Shown: positions 46,001-58,800 of the stretch, piece after piece
Layout: each line of letters starts with the position of its first letter
Position numbering within the stretch: position 1 is the first letter of the stretch
Source: Haliclystus octoradiatus
Lineage: Eukaryota; Cnidaria; Staurozoa; Stauromedusae; Haliclystidae
Direction of reading: 5' to 3'
DNA length: 64,000 bases
Assembly: GCA_916610825.1 (NCBI GenBank)
Contig: OU744450.1
Span: 1,550,001-1,614,000, forward strand
Translations under genes and position numbers: made by a program
Notes under the pieces: generated by a model
What the model was told of the DNA's origin: nothing
Databases searched by the model: none
What the model saw: the letters and a program-made list of their open reading frames with translations, nothing else

Positions 46001-46027
46001 TAGCTTTTAATATAGTAAAAGGGAAGA

Positions 46028-46240
46028 TGTTATAATGTTAGATCTGATTAGATTAATGCTAAATCTTGATTATCTTAGATTGCCTCATAATGATTCATTT
46101 ATACTTCATTATGAGGCCACCTTGTTTAAGGCCATGTGGCATATCAGAATAACCAGAATAAAGCAGCCATCTTGAATACATGAACTACCTGACTAGTCAT
46201 TGAATATATATATCTATACTTCATTCTTAATAATATAACA
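46028..46240 (+). repeat. gypsy 3' LTR
   Basis: 213 bp, TG..CA, preceded by a purine tract and followed by the CCCAA duplication. Confidence 0.95.
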
Positions 46241-46245
46241 CCCAA

Positions 46246-47906
46246 GTGATGCTCTAACAAAAGGAATCACAAAAGAACAGTTGGAAGATTGGTACAAAGG
46301 CCCACAGTTTCTCTATTGTAATGAAGATCAATGGCCTGAAGTAGAACCATCAACAGAAAAGCATCAGTATCAAAATGAAATTGAATCAGAGAAGAAAAGT
46401 AAGATTATTATTAACTCTGTAAACAATGTAACAAATGACATTGTTACTAATCTCTTGAGTATTTCAACATTTAACAAGATGAAAAGAATTGTTGCAATTT
46501 GGAAAAGATTTATTAATAATTGTAAAGGAACAAGAAAAGACATTGTAACATGTCCATTATCACCTCAAGAAATTATCTTAGCAGAGCAAACATTGTTTAA
46601 ATTATCACAAGAGCAAATTAATTTTAATGATAAACAATATCAAAATGTATCACCTTTCAAAGATGATAATAATGTATGGAGAGCAAATGGTAGAGTGGAA
46701 TGTGCTGACAAGTTACCATACGAACAAAGATACCCTGTTATTTTATCTAAAGATCATAAAATTACTAAACTTATGATTAGAAATTTACATCTAAAATTAT
46801 TACATCCAGGTAGTAAAAGGTTAACAGATGAAAGCAGAAGAAAATATTATATCATTGGTATTGCAAATGTATGTAAGTCTATTAACCATGCATGTATTAT
46901 TTGTAACAGAAAGAGGCAAAATTTAGAAGGTCAACTTATGGGTAATTTACCACCAGAAAGAATCGATACATTTACACCGGCATTTATTAATACTGCTTGT
47001 GATTTCTTTGGTCCATTGAAAGTTAAAATTAAAAGAAATACTTTAGATAAAGCATACGGTTGTTTATTTACCTGTTTAACAACAAGAGCTGTTCATGCTG
47101 AAGTATGTACTGATATGTCAACCGATACATTTATTATGGCGTTAAGAAGATTTATGTGTATTCGAGGAAATCCGGCTTATATATTTTCTGATCAAGGCAC
47201 AAACTTTATAGGTGCTCAATCATACCTAAGAGATATGATCAAAAATTATAACAAAGAGAAAATTGCTAATTATTGTACTGAGCAACTTATTAATTTTAAT
47301 TGGGATTTTAATACCCCAACAGCTAGTCTTAGAAATGGAGCTGTAGAATCTCTTATTAAGAGTATTAGAAATGCATTAAATATGATATGCGGTCATTCAA
47401 GTTACACTGAGGAACAATGGCGCACCTTTATGTACGAAGCAATGAATTTAGTTAATTCGCGCCCGTTATATCCATCGTCAAGCGATATTTGGGACGCACC
47501 TCCAATTACACCGAATGACATATTAATTGGTCATAGTAATATCGGCACCTTCCAACCCAAAACAGAAGGCAGAGTAAACCCTCGCGAGCTTAACAATTCA
47601 ACACAGAAACGGGTACAAGCATTCTGGGAGCAATGGGTAAAACATATTCCTCCAACAATGATGTTCAGAAAGAAATGGTTTAAAGAAAGGCGTAATTTAT
47701 CAGAAGGAGATCTCTGCATTGAATTAGATCCAAACTTACCACGTGGTTTATGGCGTTTGGCCTTAATAAATAAAGTACATCCTGGAAAAGATGGGAAGGT
47801 ACGACGAGTTACAATCAAAACACTTAATGGAATTTTTGATAGACCAATCCATAAGTTATGTCTTATTGCTAGTAAAGAACAGTTAGAATCAAGTAATAAT
47901 AATTAA
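46246..47906 (+). pseudogene. BEL/Pao Pol, C-terminal part (integrase), disrupted
   Basis: About 552 residues in the frame of the upstream half. Contains an HHCC finger (HLKLLHPGSKR..CIICNRKR), an integrase core with Asp in ACDFFGPL (codon at 47001), Asp in IFSDQGTNF (47190) and Glu in GAVESL (47346), and a C-terminal DUF5641-like domain with WRLALINKVHPGKDG. Ends with TAA 45 bp before the right LTR. It has no start of its own after the gypsy insertion, so it is probably not expressed. Confidence 0.92.
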
Positions 47907-47951
47907 TGTCGCTCCTCACTCAGAGACTGGTGTTCCGGTGCTGGGGGTGGG

Positions 47952-48318
47952 TGTTTTGGACAGCTTGATATTTACATAATTATGTAGTTTAATTGTTATT
48001 TATAGAATTAATACTAGTGAGTTTAAGACGCGTCGTTACTTAGATTTAGCGCATGCGCACATAATATTTGTAATTTAATAAAAGTAAATGTAGTAATTGT
48101 TTTCCTGGTCAGTAGTGTTTGGAGATCAAACTGTTTTAGATAAATGTAGAATGTTGAGAAATAGAAAAAGTATTTAATCGAATTTATCATTAAAGATTTT
48201 ATGATTATTATAATTAAAAGTTATTGAATTAAATACGTCTCTTATTTGTTTATGCTGAACTGATGTTCTTTTACCACTATTGTCCGAAAATTAAAACTAA
48301 ATCGGTGAGTCCGATACA
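47952..48318 (+). repeat. BEL/Pao 3' LTR
   Basis: 367 bp; followed by GTGTA, the target duplication. Confidence 0.95.
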
Positions 48319-48323
48319 GTGTA

Positions 48324-48809
48324 TTACAAATTTTTTGAACTGACATGGGTTATATAACTTGCACTCTGTAACTTATATAGCATATAGGTTATATAACTTT
48401 AACTTGTACTATCACGTAACTGATATAACATGAGTTACAGCATATAACTTCCACTATGTTACAATTCCTTTTTCGATATCGTAATTTATATACAACATAG
48501 CAATAAATTAGAATATGTTTAGAAATCAATATTTGATACCACTTCGAAAGATAATTATTGAATAATTAACTGTAAGAGTTAATCAAACAAATTATTTTAG
48601 AGTTCGTTAATGCCCTTATTTTAAGTTATATAATATATACTATGAGTTTTGCTTCATGGAATATATTTCAATATTCCGTGATTCGTGAATTGTGATATAA
48701 CAAAAATAACGTCGGTTACATTTGTAATATGTTATAAGATCAGGTCTATATCATATCAATTTATTATTACTTATCGATAGTCTAATACGAAAACCGCATG
48801 TATTGATAT
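48324..48809. other. spacer with GTTATATAACTT repeats
   Basis: 48346-48470 holds several copies of the palindromic word GTTATATAACTT and relatives (GTTACAGCATATAACTT). The rest is AT-rich and unassigned. Confidence 0.5.
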
Positions 48810-49097
48810 TGATGAGAACTGTAGAATTATGTTGAAGAAATAATAATAACAACGTAGGTTGAATTGATTTGTATATTTCTTCTTATGAATAATAATATTA
48901 ATTCCAAGTTGACATGTTGATAGTAGACTGTACATTCAGTTCTCATAGTTTTCATAGTTTTCATTTACTGTATTTATAGTGTTTAGATAAATGCTAGAAG
49001 CTGCTAGATCATGCATGGTCATTGTGAGTCATACGGGGAGTCATGTAGGTTCTCCTATGTTCTAGAATGTTCTAGATGGTTCAGGAAGGTTCCTACA
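48810..49097. repeat. left LTR of the TRIM-like element
   Basis: 288 bp with TG..CA ends, matching 50325-50612. Confidence 0.85.
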
Positions 49098-49454
49098 TAA
49101 CTCCCCCCGCCAGATGGCGGAGCCATAAATAAAAATGCATGATATAGGCTAAAAATGAGAAAGATTAATGCTTTAATATATGCTAAATTGTAAATAATAT
49201 ATGTATGTAAATATAAATGTAAGTAATTATGGTATAGTAGAAGCTATTAATGAAGGTTTTAGATATGCTTATAGACTAATTGCATAACAGTTAATGAGAA
49301 AATTCATTACAATTTTGGTGCATACCAATTTGTTTAATTGCTTTGGATTTCCAGAAAAAGAAATTTTCATACAAGTGTTATATTTGGTTTAATTTCAGTT
49401 TCTTCTATGAGCTTGGTAATCTTCAATGTTTCTTTTATAGTCATATTTTTTGCT

Positions 49455-49745
49455 TGTGAGTTTGATGAATTCAGTATTTTCTTGAGTTGTTGCTTATTCT
49501 TGTGTGCTTGATTAATTCAGTATTTTCTTGAGTTGTTGCTTATTCTTGTGTGTTTGATGAATTCAGTATTTTCTTGAGTTGTTGCTTATTCTTGTGTGCT
49601 TGATTAATTCAGTATTTTCTTGAGTTGTTGCTTATTCTTGTGTGTTTGATGAATTCAGTATTTTCATGAGTTGTTGCTTATTCTTGTGTGTTTGATGAAT
49701 TCAGTATTTTCGTGAGTTGTTGCTTATTCTTGTGTGTTCAATTTT
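49455..49745. repeat. 46-bp minisatellite inside the TRIM-like element
   Basis: GAGTTGTTGCTTATTCT recurs at 49484, 49530, 49576, 49622, 49668 and 49714, exactly every 46 bp. It is followed by looser GTTTAGTTCCATTTCTTGTG repeats to about 50110. Confidence 0.95.
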
Positions 49746-50324
49746 AAACTCTGTTGTGTGTTCTTGTGTGTTTCTTAGTTCATTTAGTATTCTTAGTGTG
49801 TTCATACTCATTGTGTTTCAATGTTCTTAGTTGAATGTTGAATGTTTCAATATTTAAAAGTTTTATGATGTTGGAATGTCCAATGTTTAGTGTTCAATAT
49901 TTAAAAGTTCCAAAATGTTGGAATGTTCAATGGTTTATGTTCAGTATTTTAAAATCTTACTTTTTTAGTTCAGTCTCTTCAGTTTTGGGTAATCCAATTC
50001 CTTGTGTTCAGTTTCATTTCTTGTGTTTATTTCCATTTCTCGTGTGTAGTTCCATAGTTCCACTCTTGTGTTTAGTTCCATTTCTTGTGTTTAGTTCCAT
50101 TTCTTGTGTTTTCTGCGTATTTTGATTAGTTACGTAAAATGCCATTGTTCTTCAGTGTGAAAATCAATCTAGTTATATTGTTTTGATGCCGCGGTCGTGA
50201 ATAAAATGTTGTGTTCAATTCCATGTTGTAATAAAATATTTGTTATGAAGATTATTCTTAATTAGTTGTTTTTGTAATTCGACGGACCAATTGATGAGTT
50301 GTTCTTATAATTCGACGGACCAAT

Positions 50325-50612
50325 TGATGAGAACTGTAGAATTATGTTGAAGAAATAATAATAACAACGTAGGTTGAATTGATTTGTATATTTCTTCTTA
50401 TGAATAATAATATTAATTCCAAGTTGACATGTTGATAGTAGACTGTACATTCAGTTCTCATAGTTTTCATAGTTTTCATTTACTGTATTTATAGTGTTTA
50501 GATAAATGCTAGAAGCTGCTAGATCATGCATGGTCATTGTGAGTCATACGGGGAGTCATGTAGGTTCTCCTATGTTCTAGAATGTTCTAGATGGTTCAGG
50601 AAGGTTCCTACA
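50325..50612. repeat. right LTR of the TRIM-like element
   Basis: 288 bp; same ends and sequence as the left copy. Confidence 0.85.
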
Positions 50613-50616
50613 ATAT

Positions 50617-52189
50617 AACGTGTATCTGTATTGATTTCCCTTTACCAACTTTGAGATCAGTGCATTATGATTCATGAACGTCGATTTTCCTCGTTGTTAA
50701 GATGAGAATATTATGCATAGTAGGATATTCCCTATTTGTTTGAAACCTATGTGTAATCCGTTTCTTAATAGTTGCAAGGGAATCACCAAAAGTATGGCAT
50801 TTATCCTTCCTCCCCGGATTGTATATAGTTTGCTTTTCTAGAAGACTCTATCACGGATAAAAGTAATGTCTAAGTTGATAAGGCGAGAAACTCGCCTATA
50901 CCCGCATCAATGAGCCTTTTCAGACTTTGAAAGCTATATCCACCGCGTATTTTTTAAATGGTATGGGAGGGTATTGAATTATCCAATATCATAAACAATA
51001 TATAGCTTCCAAAGCTTATTGTTTAATAGTTTGTGCCTTTTTATGGTAGTGGTTTTTTGGGTCGATAAATCTGATCTACTAGCTGTTGTCCAGAGTCCTA
51101 TAGCGTCATCAACTTTTTTTGAAAATAAACAACTTTCGTCTGTGAGCAGGTTAATTTGATTCAAAAATTGTATGATAACGAGGTCAGGGAATTCTATTAG
51201 ACTTTGAACCTTGCTCTTTTCTGCTCGGAGTCAGAAGTCTGTAGTCGTCAATTACTTTGGTTAGTCGCTGTTTTTGAGGTTTAAAAGATCATTTGAAGTC
51301 AGTTACGTGGTATTTCATGGTAATTTATCGACACCATTGCTAAAGGTATTTATTAATTAGCTTAGCAAGATTGAAAATATTGGATGAACTAACTAATGTA
51401 CTACATAGTAACTAGCTAGGCCTAATGATTTAATTGTGCAGTTCTTAACTTCTTCCTATTAGCTAGAAGTGTAGTCCTAGGTTATGAATCAGATCTACAG
51501 GTTTTAGACTATATCTTGACTGCAGCGTAGGACGTAGGTTATCAATCTTTAGAAGCAATGCAGTTATAGATGTAAGTTTGTAACAGTCATGAGTTTTTCT
51601 GTCTGTATGACATTTCAAAAATGGCTGGTTCACGGGCTGGTTCATAAATGTTTGTAATTTTTATTACAGACCATTAGATCATTTCACAGACTTATATCAA
51701 TTGATGATAGGCCTATGTCTACTAGAAGTCTACGAATCCGATCCAAGTCAGATTTTTTATCGTCGGATTGGATCGGTTTTCTTGTAATTAATTTTTGGAT
51801 CGGATCGGATTTTGAATTCCTCAAAAGTATTAATTATTTATTCTACAATTACTATGTACATCTATATATTGAAGAAATTACAGTTTTCAAATTCAAAACT
51901 TTGGGTATTTATTCCTGGGAAATTTTTGCCATTTTGAATAATCGGATTTGGCCGGATCGGATTAAAATTCTGAACCCGAAATTTTAGTATTTTCCGGGTT
52001 ATTCTTATTCGGATGTGATCGAAATTGGAGCGCGAAATTTCAACTTGGAATTCAATCCAATACAAATCTCTAATGTTCATGTCTATGTACACAGAAATTC
52101 GTTAATCTGAGTTAGCCTATGCGCGGGGACCAGTATATGCAGAGTAGCCTACGAAAGAGCCGTCCCCAATACAACCACTACAAAAAAGT
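50617..52189. other. intergenic region upstream of ACOX3-like copy B
   Basis: No gene recognised. 51725-52070 is rich in ATCGGATCGGAT and AATCCGATCC words with partly inverted ends, perhaps an old repeat. ORFs there have no domain. Confidence 0.4.
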
Positions 52190-52360
52190 TCAGGAGTTCA
52201 TGAATGTGAAATTGCCCAAAAGTTCATGAAAGTTCATGAAGTGTTTGACATGAACTTTTAGGCAATTTCACATTCATCAACCGGTTCATGAATTGTTTCT
52301 GAATTCTTTGTGAATGTTCATAAACTGTTCATGAACTGTGATCAATAAGCTCATGAAATC
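52190..52360. repeat. TTCATGAA palindromic element, variant
   Basis: Ends AGTTCAGGAGTTCATGAATG and TGTTCATAAACTGTTCATG, with an internal inverted pair GTGAAATTGCC..GGCAATTTCAC. About 480 bp upstream of the start codon of ACOX3-like copy B. Confidence 0.7.
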
Positions 52361-52842
52361 ATTGATTTTTTTCACAAAGAAATATTTCAAGTCTTTCAGG
52401 CTAGCCGCCTGCAAAAATATTTCCTGAGGACAGTAAGTTCTAACTATTTATCTATATAGAAAAATGCTTTCTGCTCACAAAGGATTGCATATTGATTTTG
52501 TTGAATTGAGAAGCATAATTTGTCAAATAGGCTATGATCTGTGATATTTTGGTTTTGTAGTCCAAATTACACTTGCAGGTGCACATAATTATAATATTAT
52601 GTATAAAGGCTTAGTTTGTTTTTCTCAAAGTCTTTTGATATTGGGTTTTGGATACAAGCTTTCGTTTTTTTGAAAATACTAATAAACTCAATAGCTTACC
52701 AATCAATCTCAGTCTTTGTTATTGTAAAACTCAGTTCTAAGTCATTCACATTCATTTTCAAAGGATTACTTTCTAAATAGCTTATCACTTAATTTAAAAG
52801 TGCTCATAATCCATAAATTAATGTTTTCTGTTGAGTTTAGAT

Positions 52843-55800
52843 ATGACGTCTTCATGCCGCAGATCTGATTCAAATAGCATGACTGAACCTTTGGATGTTT
52901 ATCGTCAAAAGGCATCGTTCGATGTCGAAGAAATGACCAATTATTTTGTTGGAGACAGTCTTCCTATAACTTCAATTGTGCTAAAGACTATGGAAAAAGA
53001 TCCTCTTTTTATGCAAAATCCAGAAGACTTATCTCTTGACGAACAAAGACGTTTGGCCCATGCCCAAATCAAGCGATTTAAAGAATACGATTTCCATTCT
53101 GCTATTGATATTGACTGCCCGAAATTCTCGGAATACATTAGTCTCGCTGCATGGCTTGCTGGTGATGATGTCCAAGCTAAGCATCAAATTTCAACTGGAG
53201 TATGTTGTATTTTCCCATTAAGATAAATCCGCACAGTTAATTACTAAGCCTAACACGTTTACAATTCTCAAGGGCGTCACGGAAAATTTCATAAGTATGT
53301 AAATATACCAATCACCACCTAAGGTCTTACATGCCAAGTTGTGATTGGTCATTCTGATTTCAGTGTAACTCACTTACCCTAAATGTAGATAAAGAAATAG
53401 AAATTCCTGCTAATTCTAAAAATGATTTTTGATCAAATCTTTATCAATCATTTCCTGTAAACTGAAAATTTAGATAAATTCAATGAAAATCATTGATAAT
53501 TTCATGTAGCGAAAGTTTTAATAGCAAAATGCACTGTATGAAATTTGAAAAGATGAGAGCAACTGCTAATGCTCTATTAAATCAGCCCTGTATATAAAGG
53601 CAACTTTTCTACAGAGGTCAGTTCCTCTCCATCTCAAGATTGCATTGCAGCACAGTTTGCTCATCAAGCCTCTTCATTATTAATAACTTTCTTTTTTTTA
53701 TTAGACCACAAACTCCGTAAGCTAATAGCTTTTTTACACAACACCAACCTGAGTGATGCTTCTGCCAGTGATTGAATCCAAGACCCTGCAGGCCGATGTG
53801 TAACGCCCTAACCACATCATTAATGCCTCATTTTGACCAGTTTGACCGCTCACTAAGGGAACCTCTACGAAAACAGTTCATGAACAGATCATGAACAGTT
53901 CATGAACGGTTCATGAACGTTAAATGGCGCCAAATTTTCATGAACTGTTCATGAACTGTTTATAAATGAACTGTCTATGAGGGTTCATGAACTGTTCATA
54001 AACTGTCTGTAAGTTCATGAGGAGTTCAGGAAAAGTGGAGCCATTTAAAGTTCATTAACTCCTGAACTGTTTTTCCCAGGGTTATTTACCATTGGCTGCA
54101 CTGCAATGATATATTTTTTTCCAGTTATTTGGTGATGTTGTGCTTGCCACTTCTCTTCATCCGCATATTCAAGAAATTGCGTTAGAAGCTAAAGATTTCC
54201 AGGTAATCCATTCTATTAATAGATTGATATCTCAATTAATATTTCATTCCAGTCTTAATGAGGTGTTTATTTAATGCTAGAGAAACCATGGACGTAATTA
54301 CACTGTATAGAAGGTGAAGATAATTGAAAGACACAACCTTGAATTTCAAGTAAATCATAAAATACAATTAAATTAAAAGTTCAATAAAACAGTATATCAA
54401 TATAATAATTAGGCTCTACTAGACAAATGTAAAGTTATGTAACAATATATTTTAGCTTAAGATTTGAGAATATTATCAAAAATATGTTTTTCTTAGTTCA
54501 CAGGTGCGTTTGCGTTGACCGAGATGACACATGGAAGTAATACTCAAAAGATGCAAACACGTGCAACATACGATGCGAAAACGCAGGTAGACTAAACATC
54601 TTCTTATCAACTAAAAACAATCATCAAAATGTACGGAAAACCCTTGTTAGAGTTTAGACTCCCACTTCAAACAGTTTCTCATCATTTGTTCACTTAAAAC
54701 ATTCAGCAGTCCTCCCTGAAAACTGTTCATCAACGTTAAATTGCCCAATTTTCATGATTGTGCACAGAAAAGAAGTTAAAAAATTATAACCTACACTTGG
54801 GCTATCCAAGTAATCATATTGTAATTTCAATAGAGAACTGCTGCTTACTCGGGTAATTCCCATGTCAAAAGAGTTCATGAAGGTGATATTGCCTAATCAT
54901 TCATAAACTGTTCATGAAAGTTTGTGCATTTTCAAGTTTATGACATTTAACTCACAAATGTTTTTCACATTGTATTCAAATATCAACCTAAAACAATAAA
55001 ATTTGTTTCATAGGAATTTGTTATTCATACGCCTTCTTATGGTGCTGCAAAATGCTGGATTGGTAATCTTGGCTGCACAGCAGCATACGCTGTCGTCTTC
55101 GCTCAGCTCTACACCCCAGATGGAGAATGCCATGGTCTGCATAGTTTTATGGTTCCTGTGAGAGATCGAAAAACGCATCTTCCTTTCAAAGGCATCACAG
55201 TTGGAGATATGGGAAGAAAATTAGGAATGAATGGAATAGATAATGGGTGGGTGGGTGTGTTACTAAAGGCGTCATTGCATTAGTTCAATTTTGGAGTTTT
55301 ACATATTTTGTATTATATATTTTATTTTATTCGATATTGTAATGACACACCACCGCTGCCCAAAATCCGTCACTGGCGAATAAAATGGAAGCTTTTGTCT
55401 AAACATAGACAGACCGCAGTAGTACTACATGGTAGTGTTTTAAGTTGCGAATTGTCTTATTTGCAGGCTTCTTTGTCAGCTATGTCCATCGTGATATTTG
55501 CAGTTCTCTGTGTAAAAATTAGGCGAAAGAGGATCAATGGTCTCAAATACTGCATTACTGTATTACTGCTAGTAGTCATGGCGCTGTATTGTTCCCTCTT
55601 TTAGATATATGCTGTTTGATAATTATCGCATTCCAAGAGATCATCTTCTTAATCGTACAGCTGATGTTACACCATCAGGACAATATGTAACTCCTTTTAA
55701 AAATAAAAGCCAAAGATTCGGTGCACAACTTGGTATGTTATCTGGTGGGCGTGTTGGCATCAGTGGAATTTCAAGTGTGATGCTGATGAGGGCGATAACT

Positions 55801-58800
55801 ATAGCTGTGAGGTAAGCGTACATCACTTTCAATAACAATGTTAGAAAAAAATCAGGTATTGCTGTGGAAGAAGATTATGATTGTTAAGAAAAAGTTTTGA
55901 TACTTGATGCATGGGTTTTTATTTTTTATTGGGGGAGTTGGACCCTTTATCAGGGATTTCCTCTACCAATATCCCCTGGGTTCATCAACAGCAAAACGAG
56001 TCCCAAAATTTGGATTGTATTACTTGAGACATGCAGATGTAATTTACATGTGTAACGATGTGCAGATCAATGAGTTCATCAGCACCTTTACAGTTCTCAA
56101 GGACGTTACGATAAAGTATGTAAATATACCAATCACCACGCAAGGTCTTACATGCTAAGTTGTGATTGGTCATTTTGATTTTTTGTAATAAGGCCATCAC
56201 TTCATTCACTAAAATGTCCCCTGATACGAAAAAGCTGTCGGTAAAATGGAGTACATGGGCAAGTTGCACTGGTCTACTTTAATTGTAAGAACCCTATTGA
56301 TTGTGTTATGAACTGCATGGATGTCATTGATAATAATTTATATTGCTTTTCAGATATTCTGCTGCAAGAAAACAATTTGGACCACCCGGTAAAGAAGAAT
56401 GGCCTGTTCTTGAATACGAAACACAGGTAGGACTGTTTCCAATGTTATCAAATGTTGTTTTAAAGCATGACAATGTTCTGCTATTCCCCCAAGTCAAAAC
56501 CTAACACTTCGTAGAAGCATACGTCTTGTGATGGCGGATGAAATTGTCAAGAGGAATTTGTATCATGATTAGCTTTGGCGTAGCGCTGCGCCTTGATGGT
56601 CGAAGCCATGAAATCGGTGGAACTTGATCTCCAGTGTCGCGGCTGACATCATTTACAATCATTGTTCTTAGTGAAAACCTCTGTTAGAAAAATCATGAGT
56701 TCATGAACAGTTTATTAACTGGCTCGTGTCCTGAAAATTGCCCAAACTTTCATGAACGTTTCAATAACATTTCATAAACTGTTCATTATCTTTCACATAC
56801 TTTTTATTATTTTTTTTCATTTCAGTATTGGCGGTTGACCAGATACATTGCAGCTGGTTATATTTGGAAGACATTTACTACTTCTTTTAGTTGTGATTAT
56901 AGCCAATTTAGAAGCCGGATGATTCAAGGAGATTCCTCTACGGAAATGGTAAGCTATGGATATGTATAGATAAAGTTTTATCAAATGTTTATCTTTGGAG
57001 TGTAGGATTACATCAACATATTGAAAATGAAGCTAAAGTTATTTGATTGACTGCAAAATCTCAACTAAATTTAAATCTTGATATTTTCTTCAATTTTCAT
57101 TTATGTGTCAATGTGTATATGTTTATGACGAAATAACTTTCCCGCTTTTTGACTTCATATGTTGATGATATCCCCATTTTAGAAGTAGTTTTGGTACTTT
57201 ATGCATGTGTTTTTTAATTTTAGGAACAATCTGTTGGGGCACTGTCCCAATTTTTGACTTTAGGAACATTTTTTTTGTGAAAAAAGTTGTTGGTGATCAA
57301 TATCAAACATAAGGAAGATGTAACAATAGAATATGACATCAAATTCAAAAATAATTATGTTGTGTTTACCTACTTATTTATAACTTTATCCGTCACCGTC
57401 GTTTGGTGTTGCGGCAACGGTGGAAGCTATACAAAATGATTATGGTAGTTTGAATCCTTTTCAAAGAATTATTTGTTTTTATTTAACTTGGTTTTATCAA
57501 TGATTATTTTACGCATATGCTTCCAATAGGAGCGATGGGATGGATGAAACATTAGAATACGCCCCGTTGGGATCGACTTCAACTACGAACTAATTCTGGC
57601 TGTAGATAAGAGTCATGTTTTCCTTGAAAATAATATAAATAATGATATTGGTATAGTAAAATACCTAACGGTAAAATAAAGAGTAGTAGGTACCGCCTCT
57701 GTATGTCACAAGCAATCCATCATCACTGATCCGTTTCGGCTAACCCAAGGAAGGACAGTTGTTTATGAAATATATAGACTACCAATACTCGCTTCAGCCA
57801 AAAGTCCACGTATGATTAATCATAATTGTATCAGAACATTTCTTATTACGTGTTTACATTTTATTATCTAGGCAGAACTTGGTAAAGAAATCCATGCCAT
57901 TTCATGCTCTGCCAAACCATTTGGTACTTGGCAAACAAGAGATTGTATCCAAGAATGTCGCGAAGCTTGTGGTGGTCACGGATATTTAACAGGTAATCTA
58001 GGTCAACCTAATGGAGGCATACTTGATCTGATCATTTGTGGAACGGTCACAGAAGTAACACCCAAGAGAATTCCTCAGGGATTAATTTTCTGGCTACATT
58101 TCACAGGTTCTTGGTTTATAGTGGAGTGCATTCTGTGATGGCTTGTTCCTATGATGTGACCATCTGTGCTGCTACTACTACTGCTATTGTGTGGCCTTGT
58201 TTGGTTGAACGAGGCAAGAAAAATTATCTTTGTTTTGAGCTTCCAGGATTTAGGTTTCTCACAACAGATCAAATATATGGTATTGTTATGTTTCAGGGTT
58301 GTCAAATTCACTCAAAATTTTCGTTCTTGAAAAACCATGTGCTTAATTTTCCTGGTCCTATGTAGTGAATTTCTCGGATCACAGGGGAAATATTTAAAAA
58401 TTCATGTTTCAGGGTTGTCAAATGTACTTCAAATCCTAGTTCTTAAAAAGCATTTGCTTCGTTTTCCTGGGATCGTGGTTTTGGCACCTTAGAAGAAAAA
58501 TAAATCTTTCTATAGCAAAAAGTATTATTTCTTTTGAATTTAAACCAATTTAGCACAGAAAAATGGATTTCATCTGTACTTTTTAAACAACGTTTTGGTG
58601 AAAAATGGTTCAGAAGTTTCTGTTTTTATGATGTCGACTTCTTAAGTCTCTCAACTATTTTTAACAAATTCCCATTTTCATGCTATCCACAAAGGGTGAT
58701 TCTCGGTTCACCCCTTAGCCGCTCGTGTCATCATTTGGATAAGAATAATAGTATCTCTGAGTTTTTACTGTCAGCTACTTTGAGTTGTTTCGAATGCTCA

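Larger units (their letters stand above)
41835..46240 (+). mobile_element. Ty3/gypsy LTR retrotransposon, full length and apparently young
   Basis: 4406 bp with 213-bp LTRs at 41835-42047 and 46028-46240 that read as identical. TGTTATAATG start and ATATAACA end, target duplication CCCAA (41830-41834, 46241-46245). TGG-starting primer binding site directly after the left LTR and the purine tract AAAAGGGAAGA directly before the right LTR. One intact Gag-Pol frame. Inserted within the BEL/Pao pol gene in the same orientation. Confidence 0.97.
37988..48318 (+). mobile_element. BEL/Pao LTR retrotransposon, split by a gypsy element
   Basis: LTRs at 37988-38348 and 47952-48318 start TGTTTTGGACAG and end CCGATACA. 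The target duplication is GTGTA (37983-37987, 48319-48323). A G-rich purine tract precedes the right LTR. The LTRs differ by about one substitution and a 6-bp indel region (361 against 367 bp). The pol frame is interrupted only by the nested gypsy element at 41835-46240; both halves share one frame with no stop or frameshift, so the host element was intact when hit. Confidence 0.95.
48810..50612. mobile_element. small non-coding LTR element (TRIM-like)
   Basis: Two 288-bp direct repeats, 48810-49097 and 50325-50612, start TGATGAGAACTG and end GGTTCCTACA, and I see no difference between them. ATAT lies on both outer sides (48806-48809, 50613-50616), a possible 4-bp target duplication. The 1.2-kb interior has no protein domain, so it would need help in trans. 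After the left repeat is a perfect palindrome CCGCCAGATGGCGG. The interior end repeats AATTCGACGGACCAATTGAT twice in front of the right LTR rather than a clear purine tract. Strand is undetermined. Confidence 0.75.

Noticed and set aside
49835..50125. 96-aa plus-strand ORF
   Set aside because: Low-complexity Phe/Cys/Val/Ser translation of the repeats inside the TRIM-like element.
55308..55604. 98-aa ORF with hydrophobic segments between exons 4 and 5 of ACOX3-like copy B
   Set aside because: Lies wholly in an intron, has no recognisable domain and no splice or start support.
58036..58365. 109-aa ORF following exon 8 of ACOX3-like copy B
   Set aside because: Read-through into intron 8; exon 8 ends at 57992 by frame, length and a GTAATC donor.
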